From: Gracilaria gracilis
Lineage: Eukaryota; Rhodophyta; Florideophyceae; Gracilariales; Gracilariaceae
NCBI GenBank assembly: GCA_030374805.1
Contig: JARGSG010000189.1
Location: forward strand, 1,612,001 to 1,676,000
Reading direction: 5' to 3'
DNA length: 64,000 bases
Shown here: piece by piece, positions 41,170 to 52,500 of the stretch
Numbering within the stretch: the stretch's first letter is position 1
Layout of the letters: each line of letters begins with the position of its first letter
Program-made: the position numbers and the translations under genes
Notes under the pieces: model-generated
What the model was told of the DNA's origin: nothing
Seen by the model: only the letters and a program-made list of their open reading frames with translations
The model's database searches: none

Positions 41170-42598
41170 AGGAGCATATTGTGAAAGAAGGATGACTGGC
41201 CAGCAGGCCCGTGTCACTACTTCAGGTTGAATTCGAGAGCAAAGTTGAAACTTGTTGAGTGGATAGGAGTAAACTTTCCTTTTTGTTATGAACATCGACA
41301 GTTCGACGTTCCATTTTAGTTGACAAGTTTCAATTGAGACTTTGAGCTATTCGCAAGATGTTTGTCGTCCATAAGTTTTTAATGTATCCACAACTTGATC
41401 AAGCCATCCTTGTCCTTCTCCGTGGTGAAGTGTTTGCATACCTTTTGCCATGATTACAGTGTACTTAGTTAACCAGCTTCTTTCATGCTTGTGCAGTACT
41501 CGTTCCTGTATCTCTAAAGGCATTATTAAGTTCGGCTTACTTCTTGTCTAAGCGTCTCAGAAACGATGAGAAACACAGTGGGAAGCCATGTCCTTCTTTG
41601 CTTGTTTCATAGCTGAGTCAAATTGACGTGGGAAGCCTGGCTCGAGTAGTTTCCGCTTGTACTTCTGCCTTTTTTAATCAATTTCCACTCAATGTAACCA
41701 TGTGTTCCACCTCTTGATAGCAATAAGCCAGGGATTCTGCGGTCGAAAACACCTTAGGTACCTAATACTTTCTTTGTACCATATTATAGCCCCGTAAGTG
41801 TAGCACGGCTACTGATTTGTGGTTTGTGGCTACGGTGTAGAGATAAGTGTTATATGTTGTTGGGGTTCTTAGCATACCCCGCGTACGAGTAATTCACATA
41901 CGCGTTTCATAAATGAGAGAGAGAGAGCAAGCCAGGAGACCTCCTCCTGGTCAGTTGCATGCGTCCTAATATCGATTGTCCGTAGAACAGGTGGACAGAT
42001 GGGTTCATAAACTCTTGGATTAGTGAATGAATACTTTCTACAGATGGCTCACTGACGAGTTCCCAGAAGCCTCCTGTGAGTTCTGTAGTGAGGTTTGTAG
42101 ATAAGAGGGATACCGCATGTCAATCTGGAATTTGGTTCTTTCAGCTCTTGGAGTTCCCGTCGTGGTGGCGTTTCACGTAACAACCTTCTTGGAATACTAA
42201 AATTCTCCGGAACTAGAAGTTGTATGCGTGTAGCTCCGTTGCGCAGCGAGCACCTGACATCTCGGCTTAGGCGGGTACTTTCTCCAACTGGGCGGAGAAG
42301 AAAATATACTACTCGCAACAATGAGTTACATTTGTTCTCTGGCTCTGTCCTCCAACGCAGCCTTCTCTAGGAAAAGTTTTCCCTATCATCTTGGGGATAA
42401 TGTTACTCTGTAGAGCGCTTCCTGCTGTAGGGCGACGACTCCAATCTGCAATACCTTTTGGTAAAAACTGTGAGACAACTGGGGTATGATACAAAAGCGA
42501 CTGGCCGGAACTGATGAACGTGGACAACGATTCTTGTCGTGAGCTCTCAAGAATTCAACCTATTCTGTGCACAAAATCTGTGCGCAAAAAATTCTTCA
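41170..42598. other. Gene-poor region
   Basis: 1.4 kb, nothing recognised apart from a short GA dinucleotide run near 41917-41930. Confidence 0.4.
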
Positions 42599-42670
42599 GC
42601 CACCACCGAGATTTGAACTCGAGACCTCTTGATTACTAGTCAAGCGCTCTACCAACTGAGCTATAGCGGC
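42599..42670 (-). tRNA. tRNA-Thr (AGT)
   Basis: 72 nt on the minus strand. Acceptor GCCGCTA pairs with TGGTGGC (two G-U), D arm GCTC/GAGC, anticodon stem CTTGA/TCAAG around CTAGTAA (anticodon AGT), T arm TCGAG-TTCAAAT-CTCGG. No intron. Confidence 0.92.
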
Positions 42671-43336
42671 TTCAATTTCTGTTGTGCGATAGCTGAGATT
42701 TAATTTTATTTATTCAAACTTTACGGAATAGGCAAACCATCACCTATTTCATGGATCAAAGATGGTGCTCTCCTAGGAGCAAAGGGGCACAGCACTCACA
42801 ATTCTTAAATAAATGTCTCGCTCGTTCGTTCAGCAAGGCCGCTCGAATGTGCAACTCTGCCGTACATCTTCATACATTGGAATAAAAAAAAGAAGGACTT
42901 CAGGGTAACATTCACGCCTCTGTGCGTGTTAATTCTATGGATTGAGAGACAATAGTTTTTCGCACAGCAGACATCGTTAGAGGAGAAGCAGTTCTTGTAC
43001 GATGCGCTTTGTACGATGTGAAGAGTTCGACGCCCGTGCAGAAGTTGAACGTTTTTCTGCTCCTCAATTCTTGGAGGAAAAATGGGGGCAGTGAGAGCCA
43101 AGACAAACAATGTTTGGAATGTCATTCCATTCGTACCTCAGCCTGCAGTTTTTGGGCTTTGGTCCGCACAGCACTTTCCAAACAATTGTAGTCAAGCAAA
43201 CTCCAGTTCTGCGACTCTCTGCGGCGCCAACCACTGTGCGACATTGCCTAACGGTAAGGTCAAACGAAAACACTCTTCACAAGTCGATCAGTTGTGAAAT
43301 CTTAAGTCATCTTCCTCATCTTTATCGAAGTCTAGT
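42671..43336. other. Intergenic, nothing recognised
   Basis: 670 bp between tRNA-Thr and the MYB-like gene. A 71-codon frame at 43082-43297 has no motif. Confidence 0.35.
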
Positions 43337-43915
43337 ATGTCAAACCTAAAACCTAGTATCAGAATGAGAAAACCTCGAAATCGTTTGAGTCTCAGGACGA
43401 AAAAGACAAACAAGCAACTGGTGGCATCAAAAGCATCCGTGCGTAGTCATCACACACATGCCAATGTGCAAATGTTCACTGAAATCATACAGGAGAGGTA
43501 CTGGTCTCAGCAGGAAAAACAGAAGTTCATTAATGCGTTGTTCACTGTTTCCGCTCCGACCGAAAGGGAACGAACAGTACTCATCTCCAAAGCAGTTGCC
43601 TCCCGGAATGAAAAGCAGGTGAAGGCTCATCGACAGAAGTTCTTCATGAGAGTAATTCGGGACGCTAAGGAAGACTATTTTGCTTCTGTCGTAGGCGAAC
43701 GTCTTGAACGAACAATTCCACGCCCAAATGGAAGCTACCACCCGAGGCTCGTCTGCATGCATTCAGTTTCTCCGAAAGAAAATCGATTTCATTCTAGAGT
43801 ATGTCACACATGTGAAAAGCAAGGGTTTCTTAAGAATTCGTCGCTTCCACAAGAGTGTGGGCTCTTTCTTCTGGCAAGAGTCACTGAGCTGGCTGAAACA
43901 GTATACAACTCGTAG
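43337..43915 (+). CDS. SHAQKYF-type single-MYB domain protein
   Basis: 192 residues. The N-terminus is basic (RMRKPRNRLSLRTKKTNK). Residues about 50-105 read as a single SANT/MYB repeat: YWSQQEKQKFINALFTV, then ISKAVASRNEKQVKAHRQKFF, where AHRQKFF corresponds to the SHAQKYF signature of plant and protist 1R-MYB factors. The C-terminal third has six Cys but no known domain. Probably a nuclear DNA-binding factor. The frame after residue 130 may be an extension past a lost splice site, since it shows no similarity I recognise. Confidence 0.6.
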   Translation: MSNLKPSIRMRKPRNRLSLRTKKTNKQLVASKASVRSHHTHANVQMFTEIIQERYWSQQEKQKFINALFTVSAPTERERTVLISKAVASRNEKQVKAHRQKFFMRVIRDAKEDYFASVVGERLERTIPRPNGSYHPRLVCMHSVSPKENRFHSRVCHTCEKQGFLKNSSLPQECGLFLLARVTELAETVYNS

Positions 43916-44817
43916 TACCCTATACTCTGCAGCAGCAAGTTTGCTCATAAATGACCAGTAAGAAGCATGTCTCCTTCTTAGCGGACTTCAATGGCTTGAA
44001 AATTTGCTCTTGCATCCCTCAATTCACTTAGACTACGTACGAAGAACATTTAAGGCCACATAAACTCCACATCATCAGTGCGCCCTCCACTACAATGGCT
44101 ATAGTAAGGAAGTACTTTTAAACTTCTTTTTTCTTAGTGAATAGCTGCGCCTTTATCTTATGCCTATGCACAAGCAATCTGTTTCTTTAACGGCATTTCC
44201 AAGGTACTGCTAAGTATATTTATTTGAGCCAATTATGGCTGGAATAGTGCAAAAGATGTCGATGCTTGATCCTGATCCTACCCTATAGGCGCAGCCGATC
44301 TGCACCACAGCTGACATGATCAGCACGATCCGGAACCTTTGAAACGCATCAGTCGTTTCTGATATCCATCGTATCTTTTGCATTTCAGATTCCCACCCAC
44401 CCTTCCGTAGGGAACAGTATGATCTTTCTAGATCACACTGCCGGATCTCAGCTCAACTGAGATCCTTGAAACTGGCTTGGTGAGCCGTTGCAGCCCCCTC
44501 TTCCAAAGCATAAAGATCTATTGCCCGGCTACGGCCTTGTAGCGAACAATAACAGAGTAACCCAGCTCTTCTTGTCATGCATATGCAGGGAGTGGAGGTT
44601 TCATTTTTGCCAAAAGCTTTTTGGGCTCCCTATGTGCTCTGCATGCCGATGTACCAAGTTGGTACTACCAACGGTACAACGCGTTGGGCCAATCTGCAGA
44701 CATCGCCCATTGTACGCCCCACATGTATTTGGAAATGTAGAACCAGCTTTCAAACAAGTTCAAAGAGAGATGTTCTCATTGCCTAGTTAACTTCTTTCGA
44801 GGAACTACTCGAAGTTG
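43916..44817. other. Intergenic with clustered hairpins
   Basis: 900 bp between the MYB-like gene and the convergent TAF4-like gene. Three adjacent hairpins (44341-44465) are the only structure seen. Confidence 0.4.
44341..44465. ncRNA. Three consecutive hairpins, candidate structured RNA
   Basis: Hairpin 1: GAAACG/CGTTTC (44341-44359). Hairpin 2: CAGT-TGATCT/AGATCA-ACTG with one mismatch (44415-44440). Hairpin 3: GGATCTCAG/CTGAGATCC with a 5-nt loop (44443-44465). I compared this with what I know of U1, U2, U4, U5, U6 and SRP RNA and found no match. Strand unknown. Confidence 0.25.
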
Positions 44818-46266
44818 TTATGCAACAAAATGCCTGGATATCCACTTCAGTCGTAAGTTGGACTTACGAAGCTGGGGGTCAAATTCCATCAGAAGATCAC
44901 AGTCAAATAGAGTGATTGGCTTCGTGGAGTAGAACGAGGCTTTCTCAGGGGCAATATCTGATCCCAAGTGTCCGATCTGCCATAGATGAGCGGGTGTCAC
45001 CAGTCCCGGTAACTGTAGCAATTTTGCTTTCATGTCCATATTGCGAGTAATACTTCCCTTCTCACATCCAGCAGTGGCCTTTTTGGCATCCTTTTTCAGC
45101 GTGTTTATATCAGAAAGCTGAGAAAACTCTGCTCTGTACCGCTCTCTTCTTCGCCTTCTTATCTTTTTGTCGATATACCTTTCCAAGTACCTTTGCCTAC
45201 CTTGATTTTCAAGCTTAAGTGCTTCCAATTTCTGTCTTTCATTTTTTCTCAGCTTTTGCTTGCCAGCCAGAAACTCCTGGTACTCGGTTAATCCCAAAGT
45301 CCGAGTCGTCTTCACATTCTTCTGTATACATTGAGATTCAACGCTGTCCGTATCATTCCCAATTGACTGCCTCATGGCTAATCTTTCGTCCCGCATACGA
45401 AGAAGACGAACTTCTTCTACTTCACGGTCTATTCTTAGTAGAACGTTGACGCGATTTCCCTCGGGTTTCAAGAGGTTGAGCTTCTGATTCCGTCGCCGAA
45501 TACTCGAATACTTCTTCAAATCCTTCAATATGTGCTTCAGACGAATTCGAACAGCCAAGTCAATGATGTCGAGAGTACCCTCCTCGAAATTACCCAATCT
45601 ATGATTCTTGATAGCTCGTTTAATAACTTGGTTCAGGAGACTCCTTTTCACTGTGCTATTACTCTCTGAAGTTTTCATTGCCAACCAGTGTTGCTGATCT
45701 TCAGATTTATCTAACTCCTCGTCGTTTTCATCTTTTTCCAGCCTATTCTCTTTCTCATTGAGTTCTATCCTTTCGAGCCCTTCCACTCCCTCATTGTTGT
45801 CCTCAAAGGATACGCTGCTTTTGGAGTTTGTCTCTTTGATTCTTTTGGCGTCTGGGTGGGCTGTAGGGCATTCACTTGCCCTTTTCTTTTTGCACTCTGC
45901 AGGCTGATTTCGAGCCCTTTTATTAGGAGGCACAACCTGTATATCTCCTTCGTCCTGCTCCACCCTTCGTTCAATGTTGTATTGCTTTGGATTATCATTT
46001 CCCCCTTCTTCACAGAGGAATTCCTTGAAAGATGGGATAAAGTTTTTCATCCGATGTTGCGGAAACACTGTGTAGAATATGTCCACGACATTTCTCTGAA
46101 TCTGTTCTGCCGTTTTGTCCCCTTTTCGAAAATTGTTCCATTCTCGCTCAATATTCCGTTTAATGAACTGCCGATATTCGTTCTCCTTTGAAATACCTCG
46201 CGTAAGAACTCTTGCAACATTCACAACGTGTTTAATGTACTTTCTAATTTTCTTCGGCTCGTCCAT
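44818..46266 (-). CDS. TAF4-like subunit of TFIID
   Basis: 482 residues. The N-terminal 60 are helical and basic; residues about 85-200 are a charged, low-complexity region with nuclear-localisation-like clusters (NKRAR, KKKRAS). From about 205 there is a TAF4 C-terminal-domain pattern: LNQVIKRAIKNHRLGNFEEG, then LDIIDLAVRIRLKHILKDL, the histone-fold-like helices that pair with TAF12, followed by a long Arg/Lys-rich helix with EEVRLLR and RRRRRERY. The last 40 residues (ITLFDCDLLMEFDPQLRKSN) match the closing 'ItlrDllf-lE' segment of TAF4. The protein is much shorter than animal TAF4. It would act in RNA polymerase II pre-initiation. One exon. Confidence 0.6.
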   Translation of the reverse strand: MDEPKKIRKYIKHVVNVARVLTRGISKENEYRQFIKRNIEREWNNFRKGDKTAEQIQRNVVDIFYTVFPQHRMKNFIPSFKEFLCEEGGNDNPKQYNIERRVEQDEGDIQVVPPNKRARNQPAECKKKRASECPTAHPDAKRIKETNSKSSVSFEDNNEGVEGLERIELNEKENRLEKDENDEELDKSEDQQHWLAMKTSESNSTVKRSLLNQVIKRAIKNHRLGNFEEGTLDIIDLAVRIRLKHILKDLKKYSSIRRRNQKLNLLKPEGNRVNVLLRIDREVEEVRLLRMRDERLAMRQSIGNDTDSVESQCIQKNVKTTRTLGLTEYQEFLAGKQKLRKNERQKLEALKLENQGRQRYLERYIDKKIRRRRRERYRAEFSQLSDINTLKKDAKKATAGCEKGSITRNMDMKAKLLQLPGLVTPAHLWQIGHLGSDIAPEKASFYSTKPITLFDCDLLMEFDPQLRKSNLRLKWISRHFVA

Positions 46267-47248
46267 GCTACCTTTTGGTGCGCGGTAGGAAAACTGCTTG
46301 ATTCTTTGCCGCTTTTATTCACAGGCATAAAACACCTTTTGAGAAAATGGCAAGTTATACGACGAGATACTCAACCCGCAGTGCTAACCGCTTCTTCTCC
46401 GAAAACGCAGTCAAGAATTTGGCAAACATTCACGGTCAATTGAGCCCACGAGTCAGTTCGATACAGGGACCAATCCCGTTCCTTCATGTCGCAGGGTTTT
46501 GTGGAACGTAAACGGACATGAGTGCCTCCCCAGCGGTCGGGAAAGGGTTCCACTGGTAGTAATGCGGTAAGAACGGTTGCCCATACTGTACTACAGCAGT
46601 TAAGAGGGCGAAAAGGCGTATGGTCCTATAACATGTCATGTTTCCCCTCAACCAAACTCGTCCCTTTTTTCGAGCCGGAGCGCAACGCTCGGTGAAGCAC
46701 ACATCCTTGCAGTACAAGGCTTGTACGTTGCAATCGTACGTCGTTTTTTTGTGAGTACACCGCAAATTATTAGTAGATCGAGCGAACCCTCTCCTGTAAA
46801 GCTAGATTTGTAGAATGGCATTCTACAGATTTCACACGATTGGAACTGGAATGAAGTGGCACCCGCTTAAACTTTTTATTTGAATTACTTTCCCTTGGAA
46901 AAAAGGAGAAATACCCTCTTTGGCCAATTGACCAATACTGACGGAGGTCTACAACGGTAGTAGTGGGCTCGACCGTCAAGGCCGCACAGGCCCATGAGTA
47001 GCAGCGGACGGATGTACGAAAGCCAAATATCGAATAGGGATGTGTTGGACAATGTTTTGTTTACCAGAACAAATGAAGTGACCCATAGTACATATCAAGT
47101 TGCACCGTGTCAAAGGATATTCAAGCAAACGCACACTAAAGCAAACGCACACTAGAGAGCAGTGAAGAGGAAAGACGAAACCATGTTCTTCCATAAGCTG
47201 GGTAGCTGGCCAGCTAGCCACATACCTGTCCGCCCCGGATTACTGGTT
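46267..47248. other. Intergenic, nothing recognised
   Basis: About 1 kb between the TAF4-like gene and the small Cys-rich protein gene; short frames only. Confidence 0.4.
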
Positions 47249-47620
47249 TTAGCAGCAGCAAGACAACTGCCCCTTCTTGCACTTCGGCGGGCCGATCAAC
47301 CAGCACTTCGAAAAGGAAAATCCTTTGCATTGGTCCAAAGCCTTCTTGTAGCTAGTGCACTGGCATGGGCATGAAATGGGCCTCGGCGGCGGCAACGGGA
47401 TCGGATGAATGGGATACCCGCATGAACGAACAGCAGTATTAAGGAATTCGCGAACTTCAGTTGGGGCGTTGGTGTTGATCTTACGAACCGCGGCGTGCAA
47501 CTCGTAACACGGGAGTTTGGTCAGCCTTTCGGCCTCGTTCATGCTTAAAACCCCATGAGAAACTGCATGAACAGCTTGGAATGAGACGAAGACGGCGATT
47601 AAGACGAAGACTTTGATCAT
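47249..47620 (-). CDS. Small secreted Cys-rich protein, 123 residues
   Basis: Start at MIKVFVLIAVFVSFQAVHA (47620), a strong signal peptide; the longer frame from 47725 runs through the TATA box and is not used. The mature part has a helical segment (MNEAERLTKLPCYELHAAVRKIN), a Pro-rich hinge (HPIPLPPPRPI) and a Cys-rich end with paired Cys (CPCQC, CKG, CWL, CKKG, CCC). The Cys count suggests a disulfide-linked extracellular peptide. No family is recognised. A TATA box (47700-47707) lies 80 bp upstream. Confidence 0.7.
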   Translation of the reverse strand: MIKVFVLIAVFVSFQAVHAVSHGVLSMNEAERLTKLPCYELHAAVRKINTNAPTEVREFLNTAVRSCGYPIHPIPLPPPRPISCPCQCTSYKKALDQCKGFSFSKCWLIGPPKCKKGQLSCCC

Positions 47621-47699
47621 TTTGTCGTAGAAGCACAGATGGGATGCCTTTCTCTTGCTGGTGGAACGGGGACGCCAGGGTCTGCAGCGCCATCTACCG

Positions 47700-47707
47700 T
47701 TTATATA
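47700..47707 (-). promoter_or_regulatory. TATA box of the Cys-rich secreted protein gene
   Basis: TATATAAA on the minus strand, 80-87 bp before the ATG at 47620. Confidence 0.65.
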
Positions 47708-47725
47708 CACATTGGCACATGACAT

Positions 47726-49577
47726 AGCTTTTCGTCCTCGCCTCTTGGCTGACCATTGAAGGACATTTTTTAATGGATATAGTGGTCAAGAAGCATAGTG
47801 AGTGCGTGTTGTAACCTTGCTGAGTTTCAATTCAAAACTGCAGTACTGAACTGATTTATACTACTCGGGGATGTATCATATACATCGGAAAAACAAGAAC
47901 AGTCTTGTTGCTAACGTTCTACATTACATACGACAGTAGATGAAGCCATGGTTGCCACATGCCCTTGTTGCCGAGTCTTGACTTCAAAAGCCCGCCAGTC
48001 GCGAAATCCAAACGCTTTTGGGACATTACAGCGTCAGCCAGAGGCTAGGAACAGCAACCTTATAACTTATAAGGTTGTCCGAGTCCTCCAAAACGAGATA
48101 GATATTGTACCTTCGTAACGTTACATTAAATAGAAGTCGTGAATGAGTGGGACCGGTGGCTGGCGAACAACGGGCGAATACTAATCAAGATGGCAACAAG
48201 GAAACTCGACAGCTTGAAACAGATCACCAGTAACTTGAAGGGTTTGTGAGCTCGCCCCCGTCTAAACGTGCGTCTGTGCGTTTAGCTGGAATCTATTAGA
48301 TCTCTTACAGCCCCCGAAATTTGAAACGCAACACCCCTAGAAATAGTGGTTTGCGAGGATTGGAGCGGGGCTATTTGGATAAATATATACCATTAGAAAG
48401 CTCTATCAGATCCAGAACGTACATGTTATAGGTAGAATAGCTAACGTGCTACTGTATAGTCTAAAGAGTAAAATAGGGGTGGGTTGGGGTGCGAAATTGA
48501 ACGCGTCAAAGCCCAGAATCACCCCAAATATTACGAAGAATCCAGTTTCCAAATGTGCGATTTTGGCCTGGAATCGCGTTTTTCTTCATTTTCTAAGAAA
48601 CCACAGCTGTTTATCTCAAGTTTGGCATACTATTCAAATCTAAATAGATATTGACTAGGATATGCAAAACCCCGATTAAAAACGCACAATATGGGCGTAG
48701 TTATGGCTCTTGGGATTTTTCAGATTTGAAAAATGCGTTTTTGATATCGTTTGTATTTTTTTTTTAGTGCAAAAAGGGTTTATGAAAAAAATGGTGCTTC
48801 CAAATGGCTATTAAAACTTGCTAATTTGGTCCACATAGATACTTTAGAATTTAAATGTAGATGAAAGCCGTAGTTTGATTTGATTTACGTGTACCAACTG
48901 GACACGGTACTCTGATGCAAGTCTTTTAAAAAGACAAAATTCTTTTGCTTACAGTATCGAGACGGCCCCCTTTCCCCGACATTCGGAATAGAGCTACCAA
49001 CGGTAAACATACTGTACCAAGGGTAGCGTTAACGTTCTAACGTTGTAACGCTCTACACGTAGTGCTTCCCCTTCTGGCTCATTCCATTCCCCTAATCGGG
49101 TTTTCTCTCCCTGCGTGAACTCAGGCCTGATGAACATGTTCTGATGTCCAGGGCAGCGAGCCAAGCGTTGGAACAGCCTAACAATGTGACCAAAATCGTT
49201 CCTCTGGAACAAGCACACGCAATAATTGGTCAAACCTGCTGTGTAACTTCTAGTGCGCTCTTGTTCTCGAGAGCTCGAAGATGCGAAGGCCCGTAAGAGG
49301 GCTACAGTGTGAACCATGTTTTTCGGATATATGGAAGTCGTCGACGGTGCTATGCTTCAGCCCATTCCTAAAGATTGGCTTCCTGAACGGTCGTGATTCT
49401 GTCGTGTCACAACTCTGCCCAGATGCATCTTGAAATTGAAAACCAAGAAATGAGATGCAAGAGATGCACACTGGAAGTAGATAGGCATATCTTGGAGCAT
49501 TGCTTCATGTCTTTCATGCGAGAGAAACGATCCTCAGGGGATGAAGGCCGATACGGCAGTGATCATACACGAAGTCT
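47726..49577. other. Gene-poor region with AT-rich island
   Basis: 1.85 kb. A 20-bp palindrome of AACCTTATAA/TTATAAGGTT type is at 48056-48076. From about 48280 to 48960 the DNA turns AT-rich with poly-T runs. It contains GAAATAGTGG followed by ATATATACCAT, a pair of words also seen in the AT-rich island at 58.7 kb. No coding potential. Confidence 0.45.
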
Positions 49578-52500
49578 ATGATGATGCAACCTGTGAGCTT
49601 TGTTTTGGCTTCATATCTCTTGCTCATTATCGTTCCTCACGTTTCTTCTTCAGCTAGTGCTAGCTCTGTGAGCGATATCTCTATTTCCTTGAAGGAGAGT
49701 ACGATTCTCCAACAATCACCACATTCATCTCTTTTCGGAAATGTTTCGGTTACACCTGCTCCTTCTCCAGCTCTTCATCCTGGTGTCCACCCCCGCATAC
49801 TTTTTGATAAGCAGGAGTGGGAAGAGCTTGTGTCACGATATGCTGACCCAGCTGTCTTCGATTTAGCTGGTTCATGGTCCCGACATATTCGTTCAGTATC
49901 CTCGCCGTTTGGAACAGAGTCAGAGTTTCTCATTTCCTTGACAGAAATGGAAAGAAACGGGGAGACCGCTGCATATGACGAGAATGAGGACTATACTCAG
50001 CTCACCGAATTGCAACGTGCAAAACTTGAACCACTTGCTACCAAGATCATGGAATCCTCTGAAGGTAATTATCAGAGCTTTTTTGTCTGTGCTCTTTGGG
50101 CCAGCGTACAAGAAGAAGTTGTCCAACAAGGAACTGCTCCGGCCTTCACGGAGAGAACTGTTGATGACTGCATCCTAGCTACTGTCGCTTGGGCCAAAGT
50201 GTTGCTAGCTCATCGTGCTGTTAACTGTGCCGATGATTGCCCCACAGAATCGAGTGGTGAGCGATCACACCTGTGGGATACGAGTCGCAGATATGAAGTG
50301 TCCGACGACTGGTATGCCGCTAGTTTTCCAATCGCGCTCACTCTCGACGTTTTGTATGAGAGGTTTACAGATGCCCAGAAACGTACTGTCAAAAGTGCAA
50401 TCGCTCTCTTTGTGCACAACAAAGCTTCATGGGGTTCTACCGTCGTTAGCGACCGCTATTCCCCAAACGCGGCACTGCACCCTCATCGCATATTTAGCAA
50501 CTGGGCAATGTATCATTCATACCTTTACCTGGCGAACCTCGTCCTCGAGGGTGAGACTGACTATGACGCTTATGCTTCCGCCGTATTATCCGAGGCGGAA
50601 GAAACGGGTTTCAATGTGGGTCTCAATTTCAGGTTTTCGGCGTTGATTGACGCTTACGTGAACCATTCAATATATCCAGATGGAAGCACATTTGAAGACG
50701 GGTACACCTATTTTATCGCACTTCGCGAAGGGGGTCTGGGGCTTTTGGCGGCGCACAGAAGGGGATTGAACGTGTTTGACACCGAAAGATTCCGCGGACT
50801 GATTCACAACGCTGCTCAGATGCTTGAGCCGTGGCACTGTGGTCGAATCATGGGCCATTCTTCCGGTGGAGGACTGCTCTATCCAGCCTGGACCTCGTTG
50901 TTCAGATACGTTTACCAAAAGGGCCCCATATCCCAGATGATCTGGAGGCACAGAATGGGGAATGAATTCCGGAACAACAACCCATGTCGTATTCAATGGT
51001 TTCAGGATCTGGCCCCAATGTTACTTCTAGGAGGTGAACATGGTACAGCAACGTCCGCATCTTCGCCCCAAGGTCTCGGGCAGTATTTGGAACACTTTCC
51101 GCTCTCCTACTATTCTCCTCGACGGGGGCTACTCATAGCCAGAAGCAGTGAAGATGAAAACGCGATCTACGTCCATTTTGATGCGCGCCCTGACTCTTTC
51201 TTCCCTGGGCACGACAATGCTGATAGAGGGTCATTCACTTACACTGCGTATCGGAGCACATGGATTGATGATCATTGGTGGAAGGAGAACCTGGATTCTC
51301 GAAAGCACTCTCTGCTCCACATTGATGGTCTGGCTCAAGACGAGAAAGCACCGCCTGTGCGAATGTTAAAGCGAGAAGATGATGGAGATGAGGTGATCGC
51401 AGCGGCCGACTTGCAATACGCATACAATTTCCAATGGGCGCGGAACTGGCCTGCGGGAAATCCCTTGCGTCAATACGTCAACGTGTATGAGCCAGATGGA
51501 ACAAAAGTGAGAGAATTGCAATGGTTCGTTGATGCCGAATACGGACATCCCCATTCCTATGGATGGCCAAGGGACGACGACGGAGCGGACCTTGGCTTTA
51601 CCAGGGATCTGTTCAGTCTGAATGGGGACCCTGATGTCGGGTTCCGGGGAATGTGGACATGGCGCCGAGCTTATCGGGAGATCGCTTTATCATGGATAGT
51701 GAGATCGATAATCCTGAGGCGAAAGGCAACAGACCATGGTTATTTCTTGGTTGTGGACTCAGTTGCGGTTTCTGGAAATGGCACTATGAATACATTCGAA
51801 TCGTACTTGATCCTCGCTGAGTCGACCACCGTGAACAACAACGCATCTTCGTGCTCGGGAGAGAGGTGTCGGATCGTGTTGACTAACGGTGGAGAGGCAC
51901 AGGTGGATCTGCACGTGCTTGCAAGAGGGGACCAGTTGTCATACCGCGTTGAACAATACATGTCCGAAAAGGTATACAGACGAGTGGTGGTACGCAGCGA
52001 CCGTGAACAGGCGGAGGAGATGTGGTTGGCGCTACACGCGCACATTGGCAACGACGCAAACTTTGTCATTTCACGAGTGAGCGACGACGTTGTGAGAGTT
52101 TGGCACGGCGGGCAACTGAATCACTACACGGTGCACGCAGAGACGCATGCGGTGGAGCGGACAATTGCGCCTAGCCCATCGGCTAGCGTGACGGCGAGTG
52201 CTTCTCTGAGCGCTTCATTAAGCGCATCACCGAGCGCATCTGTGACGGCATCAGCGAGCGTATCGCCAAGCACATCCATAAGAGCGTCATCGACCGCATC
52301 GCCGACTGCATCGGTTATTGCATCGGCTAGTGCATCGGCTAGTGCATCGGCTAGTGCATCGGCGAGTGCATCAGCGAGTGTATCGGCGTCAATGACTTCG
52401 ACGCCTGTCCCGTCGGTTTCTGCGAGTGAGGTACCTTTCGCAAGCGTTCCTGAGGAAGAGTTCCAAAAGCCTCCTCCGCCATACGTGACAACGTTTCCGA

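Noticed and set aside
47621..47725. Upstream 35-codon extension of the Cys-rich secreted protein
   Set aside because: It runs over the TATA box and would hide the signal peptide.
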